Part shown: positions 52,288-61,936 of the stretch, piece after piece | Position numbering within the stretch: the stretch's first letter is position 1 | Layout: each line of letters starts with the position of its first letter | Origin: CAVXDP01 sp964562925 | GTDB taxonomy: Archaea > Thermoproteota > Bathyarchaeia > 40CM-2-53-6 > CAVXDP01 | Assembly: GCA_964562925.1 (NCBI GenBank) | Contig: CAZLVF010000004.1 | Span: 3,364 to 67,363 of the forward strand | Direction: 5' to 3' | DNA length: 64,000 nt | Made by a program: the position numbers and the translations under genes | Notes under the pieces: model-generated | What the model was told of the DNA's origin: nothing | The model's input: the letters and a program-made list of their open reading frames with translations, nothing else | Databases searched by the model: none

Positions 52288-53391
52288 CTATAGGACCCGT
52301 TTGAACACCATTGTAGCTATGCCAACCATGACTACCGTGAAGACCGCTAAGAAGAGAAAGTCTTCTACAACTGCTGAGAAACTTGCTCCCTTGTACATGA
52401 GTAGACGAAGGGCGTGTACAGCGTAGGCTTCTGGATTGACAACCGTGATCTCCTGCATCCACTCCGGAAACCCTTCGATAGGATAGATCGCGCCGCTTGT
52501 GAAGTAGAGCACCAGATTGATTGGAAACGAAGTGAACTGGTACACCTCTGGCGCCGGAGCCCTTACAGCGAAGGCGGTCATCATGGAGATCAATCCGAGA
52601 CTCGTTAGAAAGATTGTGATTAGCATAAGAAGAAAACCTGTAGCGTCGGTCATCGGACGAACTCCAGCCACCAGGATGGCGAGAAACAGCATAGTAAGCG
52701 ATGAGAACATTGCCTTGATGACACCTGCTAGGAGAACTCCTATGATTATCTCATATTGTCGGAGCGGAGTTACAAGGTATCCTTCGATTACGCCTCGTTG
52801 CTTGTCGAATAGGATGGATACGCCTCCACCGATAATAGAGGCTATGAAGACGGCTTGAATAACAGACCCGGGCGCCATGAACTCGATGTATTCGACCTTA
52901 CGATAGAAGCTGGCTACGTCAAGAATGAGGTTTGGATCACGGACTCCTGTTAGGCAGACTCGGTTCGAGAGCTGTTGAGCTGTAATCTGGAAGAAGCTTG
53001 AGACCGTTGAAGCACTTAGGGGATCAGTGTTGTCTAAGTAGAGAGTGACAAAAGCTTGGTTCTCCTTGCGCAAATGGCTGTCGAACCCGCCGGGGATGTA
53101 GATTATGGCTTTCACTCTCCCCTGTTGCAGAAGGAGTTGTGCAAAATCCAAGTCTGGAACGTCTATCAGACGAACGGTCTCTCCCGTCGCCACGGTCTCT
53201 AGAAAAGCCGTAGAGTAGCTGCCTTGGCTGTCTCTTACGACCGCTACTGGCACATCAGTTATTTCTCCACCAAAAGCGTTCCCTAACAAGACTAGCATCA
53301 AGAAAGGCGCCAGGAGAGCCGACATCATAACGAATGGTTGCTTCACAAACTTGCGGATGTCTCTCTCACAAACCCATAATGCGCCTTTCAT
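52288..53391 (-). CDS. ABC-2 permease with large extracytoplasmic domain
   Basis: 367 residues. The first helix (MMSALLAPFLMLVLLGNAF) is followed by about 150 external residues (VPVAVVRDSQGSYSTAFLE, IYIPGGFDSHLRKE, VTLYLDNTDPLSAS), then five more helices, with FTSGAIYPIEGFPEWM near the end. This matches the YhgE/YadH-type ABC-2 exporters. The ATG at 53391 overlaps the stop of the upstream ATPase by four bases, so I prefer it to the longer frame from 53409. Its cargo may be lipid, drug or polysaccharide. Confidence 0.85.
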   Translation of the reverse strand: MKGALWVCERDIRKFVKQPFVMMSALLAPFLMLVLLGNAFGGEITDVPVAVVRDSQGSYSTAFLETVATGETVRLIDVPDLDFAQLLLQQGRVKAIIYIPGGFDSHLRKENQAFVTLYLDNTDPLSASTVSSFFQITAQQLSNRVCLTGVRDPNLILDVASFYRKVEYIEFMAPGSVIQAVFIASIIGGGVSILFDKQRGVIEGYLVTPLRQYEIIIGVLLAGVIKAMFSSLTMLFLAILVAGVRPMTDATGFLLMLITIFLTSLGLISMMTAFAVRAPAPEVYQFTSFPINLVLYFTSGAIYPIEGFPEWMQEITVVNPEAYAVHALRLLMYKGASFSAVVEDFLFLAVFTVVMVGIATMVFKRVL

Positions 53392-54419
53392 CGCCGCAAC
53401 GCCTCCCAAGCGCTTATGAACCTCTTGCGATGAATCATCGTGTCTTCACGTATGCTCCTTCCAGTAAAGTGCAGGAATACGTCGTCCAGAGTTGGTTCAC
53501 GGAATGTGACCGTACGAATCCTGCCGCCATTTGCATCTACGAGTTCAACGATCTTGGGTACCGCTTCAGCGCCGCTCTTTACAAGAATCGTGAGATTGTT
53601 GTCTCGTTTCTTAAGATGGAGAATAAGAGTAGAATTCTTCAAAGCTTCGAACGCCCTTTCGGGCAGGCTTGAGAATTCCGCTTCAACGACATCTCCTCCC
53701 ATCACTTCTCTTTTCAAGTCCATAGAAGTGCCTAACGCGACCAGCCTACCATAGTCTATGATGGCAACCCTGTCGCATAGAACTTCTGCTTCGTCCAAGT
53801 AATGTGTAGTGATTACTATTGTGATCTTGTCTTCTTTGTGGATTTTCTTTAAGTACTCCCAAATCGCGTTGCGGGCCTGAGGATCGAGCCCAGTGGTCGG
53901 CTCGTCTAGAAATAGAATCTTAGGTCGATGAATGAGTGATCTGACAAGTTGGAGCCGCCTCTTCATTCCTCCTGAATAACTTCCGACCGCGAAATCAGCT
54001 CTATCCACCAACCCGGCAACTTCGAGCAGTTCTCTGATCCTTTCGTTTCTGACCTCAGCCTGAACTCCATAATACTTTGCATAGAGTTCCATGTTCTCGT
54101 AAGCGGTTAACTCCACATCCAAGGTCATGGCCTGTGTAACTACGCCTATGCTTTTACGTACCATGGTTGGGTTTCGAAGCACGTCGTAACCTGCGACTTT
54201 GGCATCGCCCTCTGTAGGTTCAAGGACCGTTGTGAGCATACGGATCAAGGTCGTTTTGCCTGAACCGTTCGGGCCAAGTAACCCGAAGATCTCGTCAGAA
54301 GTGACCTCTAGATTCATTCGGTTGACAGCGACCAGATCACCGAAACGTCTGGTAAGGTCAAAGGTTTCTACAGCCAAATCCAAGAAGAGCCAGCCACCCC
54401 AGTTTGCCAATTGCTGCAA
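53388..54419 (-). CDS. ABC transporter ATP-binding protein
   Basis: About 330-343 residues with Walker A GPNGSGKTT, signature YSGGMKRRLQLVRSL, Walker B ILFLDEPT and the switch His in TTHYLDEAE, then a C-terminal domain ending PTLDDVFLHFTGRSIREDT. It partners the permease downstream (ATGA overlap). The first 12 residues of the longest frame look non-coding, so a TTG at about 54383 (LDLAVETFDLT) may be the start. It diverges from the secreted protein gene at 54503. Confidence 0.88.
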   Translation of the reverse strand: MQQLANWGGWLFLDLAVETFDLTRRFGDLVAVNRMNLEVTSDEIFGLLGPNGSGKTTLIRMLTTVLEPTEGDAKVAGYDVLRNPTMVRKSIGVVTQAMTLDVELTAYENMELYAKYYGVQAEVRNERIRELLEVAGLVDRADFAVGSYSGGMKRRLQLVRSLIHRPKILFLDEPTTGLDPQARNAIWEYLKKIHKEDKITIVITTHYLDEAEVLCDRVAIIDYGRLVALGTSMDLKREVMGGDVVEAEFSSLPERAFEALKNSTLILHLKKRDNNLTILVKSGAEAVPKIVELVDANGGRIRTVTFREPTLDDVFLHFTGRSIREDTMIHRKRFISAWEALRR

Positions 54420-54447
54420 GATAAGTAAGATGTAGTCGAAAGAAATC

Positions 54448-54455
54448 CTTTATAT
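54448..54455 (+). promoter_or_regulatory. TATA box for the surface-protein genes
   Basis: CTTTATAT about 48-55 bases before the ATG at 54503, in the gap between divergent ATPase and surface-protein genes. Confidence 0.55.
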
Positions 54456-54502
54456 CCCGTGCACCCCATCCGTGGACGTTCCAACTTGACAGGTAGTCGA
54501 AG

Positions 54503-55765
54503 ATGAAGATACGAAGCCGAGTTCTCATCCTCCTAGTGTGTTCATTCATGCTTCTTGGTTCACTATGTTCATCGTTTCCTCCTGTAGATGCCATAGGCGT
54601 GGCAAATGTGATCGTGACCAAGGTCTATTGGGGAACTAACGAACTAGTTCCTGAAAATGTTCGCCCAGGAGATACGAACGCTCAGCTCTCGGTTGTCTTA
54701 TCCAATGTCGGTGATGATACAGCGCGCAGCGTAACGGCCACATTGTTGCTGAAACCACCACTAAAGTATGTGTACTTCCAAGACGGAAAAGAGTATACTG
54801 ACACATCTGTCACAAAGGCTGCAGGAGATATCAAAGCTGTTTCACAGGGCGGTTTGCCCTTCACAGTGGTCTTCACCCTTAGCGTTGACGCGGACGCGGA
54901 AGAAGGCGTCTACCACTATGATCTTCAACTATCCTACAAATCCGCTAGAGAGCTTCGCGAAGTCAACCTGACCCACCCCATAGACGTTCCTATTTGGTGG
55001 GGAGATCTTCTCGTTCAGGAAATCACTACTCAACCAGCCAAGATATTCCCTGGAAACAAGCAAGTGAAAGTGATAGTCAGTATTGCCAATTCAGGAACAG
55101 GCATAGCAAGCAACGTTAGGCTCTGGCTAGAATTGGAGCCGCCTTTCAAAGCTTCATCAAGCGGTTCTGACGCAATCTTTCTGGGGAAACTTTCATCAGG
55201 AGAGACTTACCCAGCCGAGTTCATAATAGATGTTCTGGAGAGCGCAGCCTTCGGCAGATATTCGGTGAGCCTGACCGAGGAAAGAGGCAAGAAACACGTT
55301 CCGATCGGGGAAGTGCCACTCTACGTGAATGAAAAGGTGAAATTTGAAATAGTCAACATCGAACCAAGCGAGGCCAAAGTCGGCGAGACAGGGCTCTTAA
55401 TCCAAGTAGCTTTGAAGAACAAGGGCTCGATAAAAGCGGATTCTGTTAGAGTACAGCTTCAGGTCGGTAACTTCTTTTCAGGCACTCTAACCGACTTCCT
55501 TGGAACCATGCTTGCAGGCGATGTGAAAGTTGCTTACTTTACAGTTGATATTGATGCCAAAGCGCAGCCGAAGGAGTACGTCTTTGACCTCAGGATTGAT
55601 TGGACTCAGGAAGACAACTCTCTAGACGACACTTTGACGATCTCCATAGATGTTCAGCCTCCGGCCGTTCCAGTGGCGCCTATAGCGCTAGTCATAATTG
55701 CGGCGATCGCTGTCCCAGGCTACCTGTTCTACAAAAGGCGCAAGATGAGAAAGACTCCGAAATGA
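54503..55765 (+). CDS. secreted CARDB-like surface protein with C-terminal membrane anchor
   Basis: 420 residues: signal peptide (1-30, hydrophobic ILLVCSFMLLGSL), three tandem beta-sandwich modules beginning at about residues 35, 165 and 275 with the CARDB-type NVGDD/NSGTG/NKGSI core (e.g. VVLSNVGDDTARSVTATL), then a C-terminal helix (APIALVIIAAIAVPGYLFY) and a basic KRRKMRK tail. Such proteins form archaeal surface layers or bind partners outside the cell. The next gene follows after 36 bases. Confidence 0.82.
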   Translation: MKIRSRVLILLVCSFMLLGSLCSSFPPVDAIGVANVIVTKVYWGTNELVPENVRPGDTNAQLSVVLSNVGDDTARSVTATLLLKPPLKYVYFQDGKEYTDTSVTKAAGDIKAVSQGGLPFTVVFTLSVDADAEEGVYHYDLQLSYKSARELREVNLTHPIDVPIWWGDLLVQEITTQPAKIFPGNKQVKVIVSIANSGTGIASNVRLWLELEPPFKASSSGSDAIFLGKLSSGETYPAEFIIDVLESAAFGRYSVSLTEERGKKHVPIGEVPLYVNEKVKFEIVNIEPSEAKVGETGLLIQVALKNKGSIKADSVRVQLQVGNFFSGTLTDFLGTMLAGDVKVAYFTVDIDAKAQPKEYVFDLRIDWTQEDNSLDDTLTISIDVQPPAVPVAPIALVIIAAIAVPGYLFYKRRKMRKTPK

Positions 55766-55801
55766 GCCCTTGCACCACAGTTGAACATGGTGCGTGGATA
55801 G

Positions 55802-58800
55802 TTGGCTCAACGATGGGCTATCGCAATCCTTTTTCTAGTGCTGGCGTCAGGCGGAACCGTTGCAGTCCAAGCGCACACAACGATTGGAAACTTGACGGGT
55901 TCACAGCCACTATTCAGAACTAACGACCATCAGTCAAACCCGACGAACACGTTCGGCCAGGCACACGTCCTAGGACCGGTAGGCTACGTTTGGCCTGGCA
56001 GCGGATTGAACATGTACACCGACGTTCATACGCATCCGCCAGGTTACCAATCGCCTTTCATAACCTTTGAGCAGCCGCTGCAGGCTGGTGCGAATTCCTA
56101 CGCTCCGGAAGGGGCGATCTTGACATCAACATCTGATCATGAGAGCATCGGGGACTTGATCTTTGCTATCAACTTCTCTCAACCGAGACGGTTCATCACG
56201 GAGAGTAACCCCAACCCAGACTTCAACTATAGTACAATCGCCATATACATCCCAGCGCCTGTATTCGACAAGACCGGTGCTCTAATACAGGATGGGTTTG
56301 AGCCAGCCGGTGGCATAGACTGGGGTGCTGGAGAGAATACAAATATCGTAACGACGATCACAGACAATTACGGAAATATCTTTGCCACAAGAGCGGATGA
56401 AGATGATCCGTTTCAGCCTGGTTCATGGATCGTCTTTATAGCTCCAACGACTGGGATAAATTTTGTCGCTGCTAGAAACTGGTCTGAGTGGTATTACGTT
56501 CGAATCAACCAAATGAAGGCACCTTTCGTCGCGGGCAGATACTTCTTTAAAATGTTCCTTGACGACCACTACCCCGTTCGGAGCTCTACACCCTCAGACT
56601 ATGTCAACAGTACGATGCCCATGGAGAATTGGCCGATTCTACTCGTGAAAGGCGAGGTTGATCCTGGAATGATCTCGGGGACCGTAAGACATGGCGACGT
56701 AGCAACTCGCGCGCTTTACGGCCAATCAATCAACCTTCCAGGCAAGGTCAGAGCCGTCGGATTTGCCACAGATCCTTTGACTGGAGAGTTAACTGGACGT
56801 GCAGTTGAAGCGCGCGGTTACTTTAATGGATCTGCACAGGGCCATTATGAGATAGAAGGCGTCGCTCCAGGCGTTTATGATATTTTCGCTTCTGCAGCAG
56901 GTTTCCCTGAACAGAAGGTCGCTGAGAACGTAAGGATATTTCGCGGACAGTCTCTGGTGTTTGACGCCTACTTGAAGGCTGGTCTGGAGCTTCGTGGGGA
57001 AGTCTTCTCCAAAGACAAATTTGGCCTTACCAACTGGTCGGGCACGCGTCCCGTCAGCGTCGTCATTTATGACAGCGACACCTATGGCTCTGATAGCATC
57101 GTCACCTATTCCCCTATCAACTTGACACAGGCCCCATACGCCAGTTACGTCCACGGCAATGTCAGATACGCTTCTACTACCGGATATACCCGGTTGACAG
57201 GTGAACCGGGAGTTGTTGCCGGTAACGACGCACCGAAGAAGGTATCCTTTCCATGGGAGGGACCGTTGGCTTTGCCGGCCATCTCATGGGCGGAAGCAAC
57301 AGCATCGAACGATCCTGATGGCACAGTGAAGGATGATTTCGGTCTATTCAACGGCGTTGGCCCGGCTCAATACTGGTGGGTTGATCAGAACGGCTACTAC
57401 ACAAATAGTGAATCTAACAGTTTCCGTTTCCAGTTTGGGATTAGAGGTTTCTACGGAGTTCCCACTGAGATGTCAGGAATGGTTCCTCAGGTTTTTGCCA
57501 CCTGGACAGACAGTCTAACGCCAGGGAGATACTACATACGGGTCTTCGTAAACGGTTACGTTCAAACTGCAAATGATGGAGCCCGATTCATGGACTACGA
57601 CTTCATCGTGCCAAATGAGGAATTGTCGCGAGACATTTCAGTCCCTATCGATCTCTGGAGATCCTCAACGATCAATGTGACAGTTCATTTTCACGATTTG
57701 CCTAGCACGATCGAAGACGTGCCTATGAGGGGCCCTGATCCACGCAGGTTTCTGTTAGCTGAGGCTTTCGCCAGTGATGGTACCCTTGCGGCTTTCAATT
57801 TCACCCAGATCCCAGTGAAGGACAGATATGAAAACCTCGTCAGCGAATGGAACATAACTCTGAACGGTCTTGGCATGGCAGGCCCGATGACTGTGGACGC
57901 CGCGCTGCCAGATAGCATGTCGCGAATGAACGTCAAGTATTCTCTTGCAAGATATCGCGGACTCTATGATTACGGTCTCCCAACAGATACCTATACAATC
58001 AGGGTTTTCATGCGTGGATATATCCAAGCCATACCTCCGGCAACCAGCTTTGAAGAATTGGACCAACCTTTGACAGTGACAGTCTCGATTGGTACTGGAG
58101 TGGCGGATGTGAGCACTCACATGTACCGTGGCGGCGGAATCAATGTTACAGTTTTCTCCACCGATTGGCAAAGACCACATGTTGATAAAGAGTGGATTTG
58201 GAATGACGCCTCAGTGAGCGCTCTGGTCTACGACGTTGCCTCGGCCAACTTTATTGATGCAATCTACTTCTGGAACGCTAAGATTGAACAGTGGAGTCTA
58301 CCCAAGCAGGATTCAGATTTCAATTCTATACCTTGGCCAACTTGGAAGACAGATTTTGGGTCTGGAGCAAGCTACCTTCTTACTAACGGGTCAACTCTGG
58401 TTGATAGATTCGGGCCTGACGTTCCGAACCCTCTCTCGGACGATCAAACTCAAGACATGGCTTCGGCACTATTTTATCAGGAGAATTTTCACATAGGATT
58501 CCTGTATGGGTCATTCTCCTATAGAGATTCATCCTACCGTTCGACGTTAGCCGTTTACCCCGGCGTCTACGCTGTGAACGTAGGAACGTATGGGTACGTT
58601 CAGGAGAACCTTGCACGCTTCGGCACCGACTTGGGTAATGTTCAGGTTCCCGTTGGATGGATAGGATCCATAGCCGACACAAGCGTCAAGCTAATGATTG
58701 GAGTAAACTTCTCGATCACAATGCTCTTCAAGACTGAGGGAATCTTCTCAAAGACCCCGTACAATACTTCGATAAGAATCAGCGTATTCGATGAGGGCGA

Positions 58801-59638
58801 CACGCTAGTCGCGGCCGCAACTGTGTCATCCAACGCGGGATCTTTGACTTCGAACGCAGGTTTGTTCGCTGATGGCAAACAGGTACTGCAAGATGCTATC
58901 CCTGATGGAACTTGGAAATTAGAGTGCGCAGGGCTTGCCGGTCTGATAGGCTATGTGGAGCCAAGCATAGGAAGCGCCGGAGTTCAGGCCGCTACTCTCT
59001 TTTCTCCCAACTACGGTGTTTGGGGTCGCTCTACGTATGCGGGCTCCTACACGGGCCAATGGCTTGTCATGGTGGACTTTGTAAACCGGTATTTGCCGGA
59101 CAGATTCTACCCTCCCGTTCCAGCTCTACTGCAAGGCGAGTACGCCTTCTTCTTGCCGTACAATCACTTGGGACCCTATCGGCAGCAGGCGTACACAAGT
59201 ATACCGAACGTCGTGCTTGGCGGTGAAGCCTCTATAGTTTTCGAATTAGATCTCAGAAGTTATGTTCAAGGCACGGTACATGGTCTAGACTGGAATGATG
59301 CTACAAGGACGATCAGTTGGGTGTCGATCGAGTTCAAGACCGACCAAACAACGTACCACTGGTACAGTTGGGATGGATGGTTTGATGGTTATCTCGATCC
59401 TGGCGAATACTTGACAACTGTGACGGAATGGACCAACCGGAACGAGGGCCACGAATTCTACGAGTTTCGCATAGACGCGGGCACAGGCCAAATTAACAGG
59501 GCATTTACGATTACATTGGGTTTAACCGGAATACCTATCCCAGAATTCTCAGTATCTCCCATGATTGCAGCTAGTCTTGCGGCAGCGATGATTTGGATAA
59601 AGTGTAAGTGCAATCCTAGTTGTAGACCCGAATTCTAG
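55802..59638 (+). CDS. 1278-residue secreted protein, PEF-type C-terminal anchor
   Basis: A signal peptide at the start (AIAILFLVLASGGTVAVQA) is followed by a long run of beta-rich modules. Several segments resemble carboxypeptidase-regulatory-like or DUF-type carriers (e.g. ISGTVRHGD...GHYEIEGVAPGVYDIFASAAGF, near residues 295-370). There are many N-glycosylation sequons (NxS/T). The C-terminus has PIPEFSVSPMIAASLAAAMIW then KCKCNPSCRPEF: a PEF-like motif, a membrane helix and an unusual Cys-rich basic tail. Start TTG at 55802. Co-directional with the CARDB gene and flanked by exporters. Function is not recognised beyond surface structure. Confidence 0.78.
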   Translation: MAQRWAIAILFLVLASGGTVAVQAHTTIGNLTGSQPLFRTNDHQSNPTNTFGQAHVLGPVGYVWPGSGLNMYTDVHTHPPGYQSPFITFEQPLQAGANSYAPEGAILTSTSDHESIGDLIFAINFSQPRRFITESNPNPDFNYSTIAIYIPAPVFDKTGALIQDGFEPAGGIDWGAGENTNIVTTITDNYGNIFATRADEDDPFQPGSWIVFIAPTTGINFVAARNWSEWYYVRINQMKAPFVAGRYFFKMFLDDHYPVRSSTPSDYVNSTMPMENWPILLVKGEVDPGMISGTVRHGDVATRALYGQSINLPGKVRAVGFATDPLTGELTGRAVEARGYFNGSAQGHYEIEGVAPGVYDIFASAAGFPEQKVAENVRIFRGQSLVFDAYLKAGLELRGEVFSKDKFGLTNWSGTRPVSVVIYDSDTYGSDSIVTYSPINLTQAPYASYVHGNVRYASTTGYTRLTGEPGVVAGNDAPKKVSFPWEGPLALPAISWAEATASNDPDGTVKDDFGLFNGVGPAQYWWVDQNGYYTNSESNSFRFQFGIRGFYGVPTEMSGMVPQVFATWTDSLTPGRYYIRVFVNGYVQTANDGARFMDYDFIVPNEELSRDISVPIDLWRSSTINVTVHFHDLPSTIEDVPMRGPDPRRFLLAEAFASDGTLAAFNFTQIPVKDRYENLVSEWNITLNGLGMAGPMTVDAALPDSMSRMNVKYSLARYRGLYDYGLPTDTYTIRVFMRGYIQAIPPATSFEELDQPLTVTVSIGTGVADVSTHMYRGGGINVTVFSTDWQRPHVDKEWIWNDASVSALVYDVASANFIDAIYFWNAKIEQWSLPKQDSDFNSIPWPTWKTDFGSGASYLLTNGSTLVDRFGPDVPNPLSDDQTQDMASALFYQENFHIGFLYGSFSYRDSSYRSTLAVYPGVYAVNVGTYGYVQENLARFGTDLGNVQVPVGWIGSIADTSVKLMIGVNFSITMLFKTEGIFSKTPYNTSIRISVFDEGDTLVAAATVSSNAGSLTSNAGLFADGKQVLQDAIPDGTWKLECAGLAGLIGYVEPSIGSAGVQAATLFSPNYGVWGRSTYAGSYTGQWLVMVDFVNRYLPDRFYPPVPALLQGEYAFFLPYNHLGPYRQQAYTSIPNVVLGGEASIVFELDLRSYVQGTVHGLDWNDATRTISWVSIEFKTDQTTYHWYSWDGWFDGYLDPGEYLTTVTEWTNRNEGHEFYEFRIDAGTGQINRAFTITLGLTGIPIPEFSVSPMIAASLAAAMIWIKCKCNPSCRPEF

Positions 59639-59640
59639 CC

Positions 59641-60777
59641 CTACATTCTTCGCTTGGCTAGTACCGTTGCGATTGGAAGCAGAATTAAACTGCTAAGTAG
59701 GAGTATCCCTATGTTGGGAGCTATTGCGTCGATACCAACGCCGAGATAGATAATGCGTCTGAGCGCTTCGTTGCCCCAGGTCCAAGGCAGCGACCATGAT
59801 ATCGCACGTCCTCCTGGAGCGAGTAGTATCGGTGACGAGACTGCGCCTGAGAGTTGAAAAAGCGGAAAGGTCAATGCAATCTCCAAGATCGTCAATGTGG
59901 CTGAGCTTCGAATCCTTGATGAGAAGACCAGTCCAACGGATAGTGTGAAGATCGCTATTAGGCTGGTAATTAGATAGATCAGGACAAGGCTACCTCTAAT
60001 GACCAATCCTGAGAGCACGAAGATGACAAGCATGAGTGTAGTTCGAATAGCGTTTAGTAATACCGTTGAAGCCATCTTTCCCAAGTAGACGGATAGAATA
60101 TTCACAGGTGTGAGGACTAGACGTGGGAAAGTGCCTCGTTCACGTTCTCTGCTTATGGCGTTTACTATGTCATCGAAGGCCCCGAGTATTGTGATCATAC
60201 CCAGAAACCCGGGCAGAATAGGATCACCGCTTGGAGGCCGACCGGAAACGGATCTAAGGATCAACTCAACCGACGCGGCTTTGATACCTGACAGAGCCCC
60301 AGAATAACCGGTTTCAGAAGCCTCACCCAGCATCGCCTGTATGCTACTACTCAAGGCGGCCTGAACCAAGGAAGGCACCATTATCTTGGAATTGTCTGTT
60401 TGCAGAATAACGAATGTCCGTTGATTATTGAGAAGCGCATCACCGAACCCTCTTGGGATAACAACACCTCCAACGGCAGCGCCTGATTCAACAGCATGGA
60501 GAACCTGCTCTTCGGTCTGGACAAATTGAGCCACATGAATCAGGGGAGAGATTGTTAGCTTGTCCAAGAGGATCTTTGATACAGGTGAACTGTCTAGATC
60601 AGCTATCACCACAGGTAGATCGTAGCTAGTCGCTCCGAAAGCCGCACTTATTACGATGAATATTGAAATCAAGAGAACCGGAAACATTATGGTCAAAGCT
60701 AGTGAGACCGGATCGCGCGAGAGCTGCTTCAACTCCTTAGCTGCAACAGCCGCTGAGTCTCGAATCAATGCTTTCAT
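59641..60777 (-). CDS. ABC-2 permease with extracytoplasmic domain (second of pair)
   Basis: 378 residues from the ATG at 60777, whose ATGA overlaps the stop of the upstream permease. The first helix (SLALTIMFPVLLISIFIVISAAFG) is followed by an external domain of about 150 residues (LPVVIADLDSSPVSKILLDKL), five helices and FPLFQLSGAVSSPILL. The longer open frame to 60933 adds 52 Cys-rich residues that overlap the upstream gene and are rejected. It probably forms a heterodimer with the next gene's product. Confidence 0.83.
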   Translation of the reverse strand: MKALIRDSAAVAAKELKQLSRDPVSLALTIMFPVLLISIFIVISAAFGATSYDLPVVIADLDSSPVSKILLDKLTISPLIHVAQFVQTEEQVLHAVESGAAVGGVVIPRGFGDALLNNQRTFVILQTDNSKIMVPSLVQAALSSSIQAMLGEASETGYSGALSGIKAASVELILRSVSGRPPSGDPILPGFLGMITILGAFDDIVNAISRERERGTFPRLVLTPVNILSVYLGKMASTVLLNAIRTTLMLVIFVLSGLVIRGSLVLIYLITSLIAIFTLSVGLVFSSRIRSSATLTILEIALTFPLFQLSGAVSSPILLAPGGRAISWSLPWTWGNEALRRIIYLGVGIDAIAPNIGILLLSSLILLPIATVLAKRRM

Positions 60778-61922
60778 GCCACAAGCCTCTCCCGCGACGA
60801 CTTGAGAAGAAAATAAGCAACACCGTAGAAGATCACAATAGCAACTACGACAAATATCAGTTGGAAGGTCATCGTAGAGAGAGGTTGCCCAACTAGCATC
60901 GCCCGCTTCAAAATCTCGATCCCGTATGCCCAAGGTAGCGAATAGGAAATTGCCCGTGAGATACCTGTCAATAGCTCTCTATCTATCATGAACCCACTGA
61001 ATGCAAACAAGAAAAGCACAAAGAGGAATTCTATGATGACAATAGCCCTGACGCCAAAACCGAATGCGGAGATCATGAATGCAAAACCCATAGTCAGAAC
61101 AGCCATAAGTAGCGAAACTGCTAGAATCGTAATGACATCTGTATTCGGTCTCGCTCGGTATAGATACGAAGAGAGACCCAAAACAGTGAAGGTGCGGATC
61201 ACGTTTAGACCGAGGTCATACAACGTTTTACCTGTAATTATGGCTCCTAGACTTACGGGACTTACGAGTAAACGAGCGTACGTTCCATCTTCCGATTCCT
61301 TGGAGATTCCTCCAGCTATCTCATAGAACGTTGCGAAGACTATCACTAAACCGAGAACAATTGTTAAGCCAACCACAAAACTCGAGAACACAGCTCCCTT
61401 GGTCACGATCTCGACTAGAGACGACCCCCCCTCACCGATCGGTTGCACTTCTAGCTCTGGATTGAAGTCGCGCAGATTCTCAAGCAGGCTTCCTTGGATC
61501 TCACCGTCTAGGCCAAGCACGCTGTCGTCTACGTAGACTACTAATTGGCCCACTTGATTGTTCAGCAGCCTTTCCTGAAAACCCTTAGGCACAACTATGA
61601 CAGCGTAGATCTTTCCTGTTCCCAGAGTTGCGATCGCATTCTCCTCTCTGTATCCCTGAATCAGAATATCAAAGTCTCCGGAGCTCGCAAGTACCCCGTA
61701 GACGCGAGCCGAAGCAACCGTTAAATCATTGTCAACAAAGGCCATGGGGATCTTGGCTGTTGGTGAGAATGCTGTTCCAGCCCCACTTCCTGCTCCAAGG
61801 GTCGTGGTGAAGAAGAACGGCAGAATCACCAGCGAAAGTAGCATTGCGGTACGATTGTGCCTTAACACACGAAACTCTTTGACAGTCACCGTCAAGACGT
61901 CACGTAGAAACCTCCTTAGCAT
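60774..61922 (-). CDS. ABC-2 permease with extracytoplasmic domain (first of pair)
   Basis: 382 residues with the same plan: N-terminal helix (MLLSLVILPFFFTTTLGAG), an external domain of about 150 residues (IPMAFVDNDLTVASARVYGVLAS, IVVPKGFQERLLNNQ), then five helices. Separated from the ATPase gene upstream by 14 bases and coupled to the permease downstream by a 4-base overlap, giving an ATPase-permease-permease operon. Confidence 0.85.
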   Translation of the reverse strand: MLRRFLRDVLTVTVKEFRVLRHNRTAMLLSLVILPFFFTTTLGAGSGAGTAFSPTAKIPMAFVDNDLTVASARVYGVLASSGDFDILIQGYREENAIATLGTGKIYAVIVVPKGFQERLLNNQVGQLVVYVDDSVLGLDGEIQGSLLENLRDFNPELEVQPIGEGGSSLVEIVTKGAVFSSFVVGLTIVLGLVIVFATFYEIAGGISKESEDGTYARLLVSPVSLGAIITGKTLYDLGLNVIRTFTVLGLSSYLYRARPNTDVITILAVSLLMAVLTMGFAFMISAFGFGVRAIVIIEFLFVLFLFAFSGFMIDRELLTGISRAISYSLPWAYGIEILKRAMLVGQPLSTMTFQLIFVVVAIVIFYGVAYFLLKSSRERLVA

Positions 61923-61936
61923 TAGGGACAGAACCT

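Noticed and set aside
60778..60933. 52-residue N-terminal extension of the second ABC-2 permease
   Set aside because: It overlaps the upstream permease and is Cys-rich and unlike the family; an ATG with a 4-base ATGA overlap is a better start.
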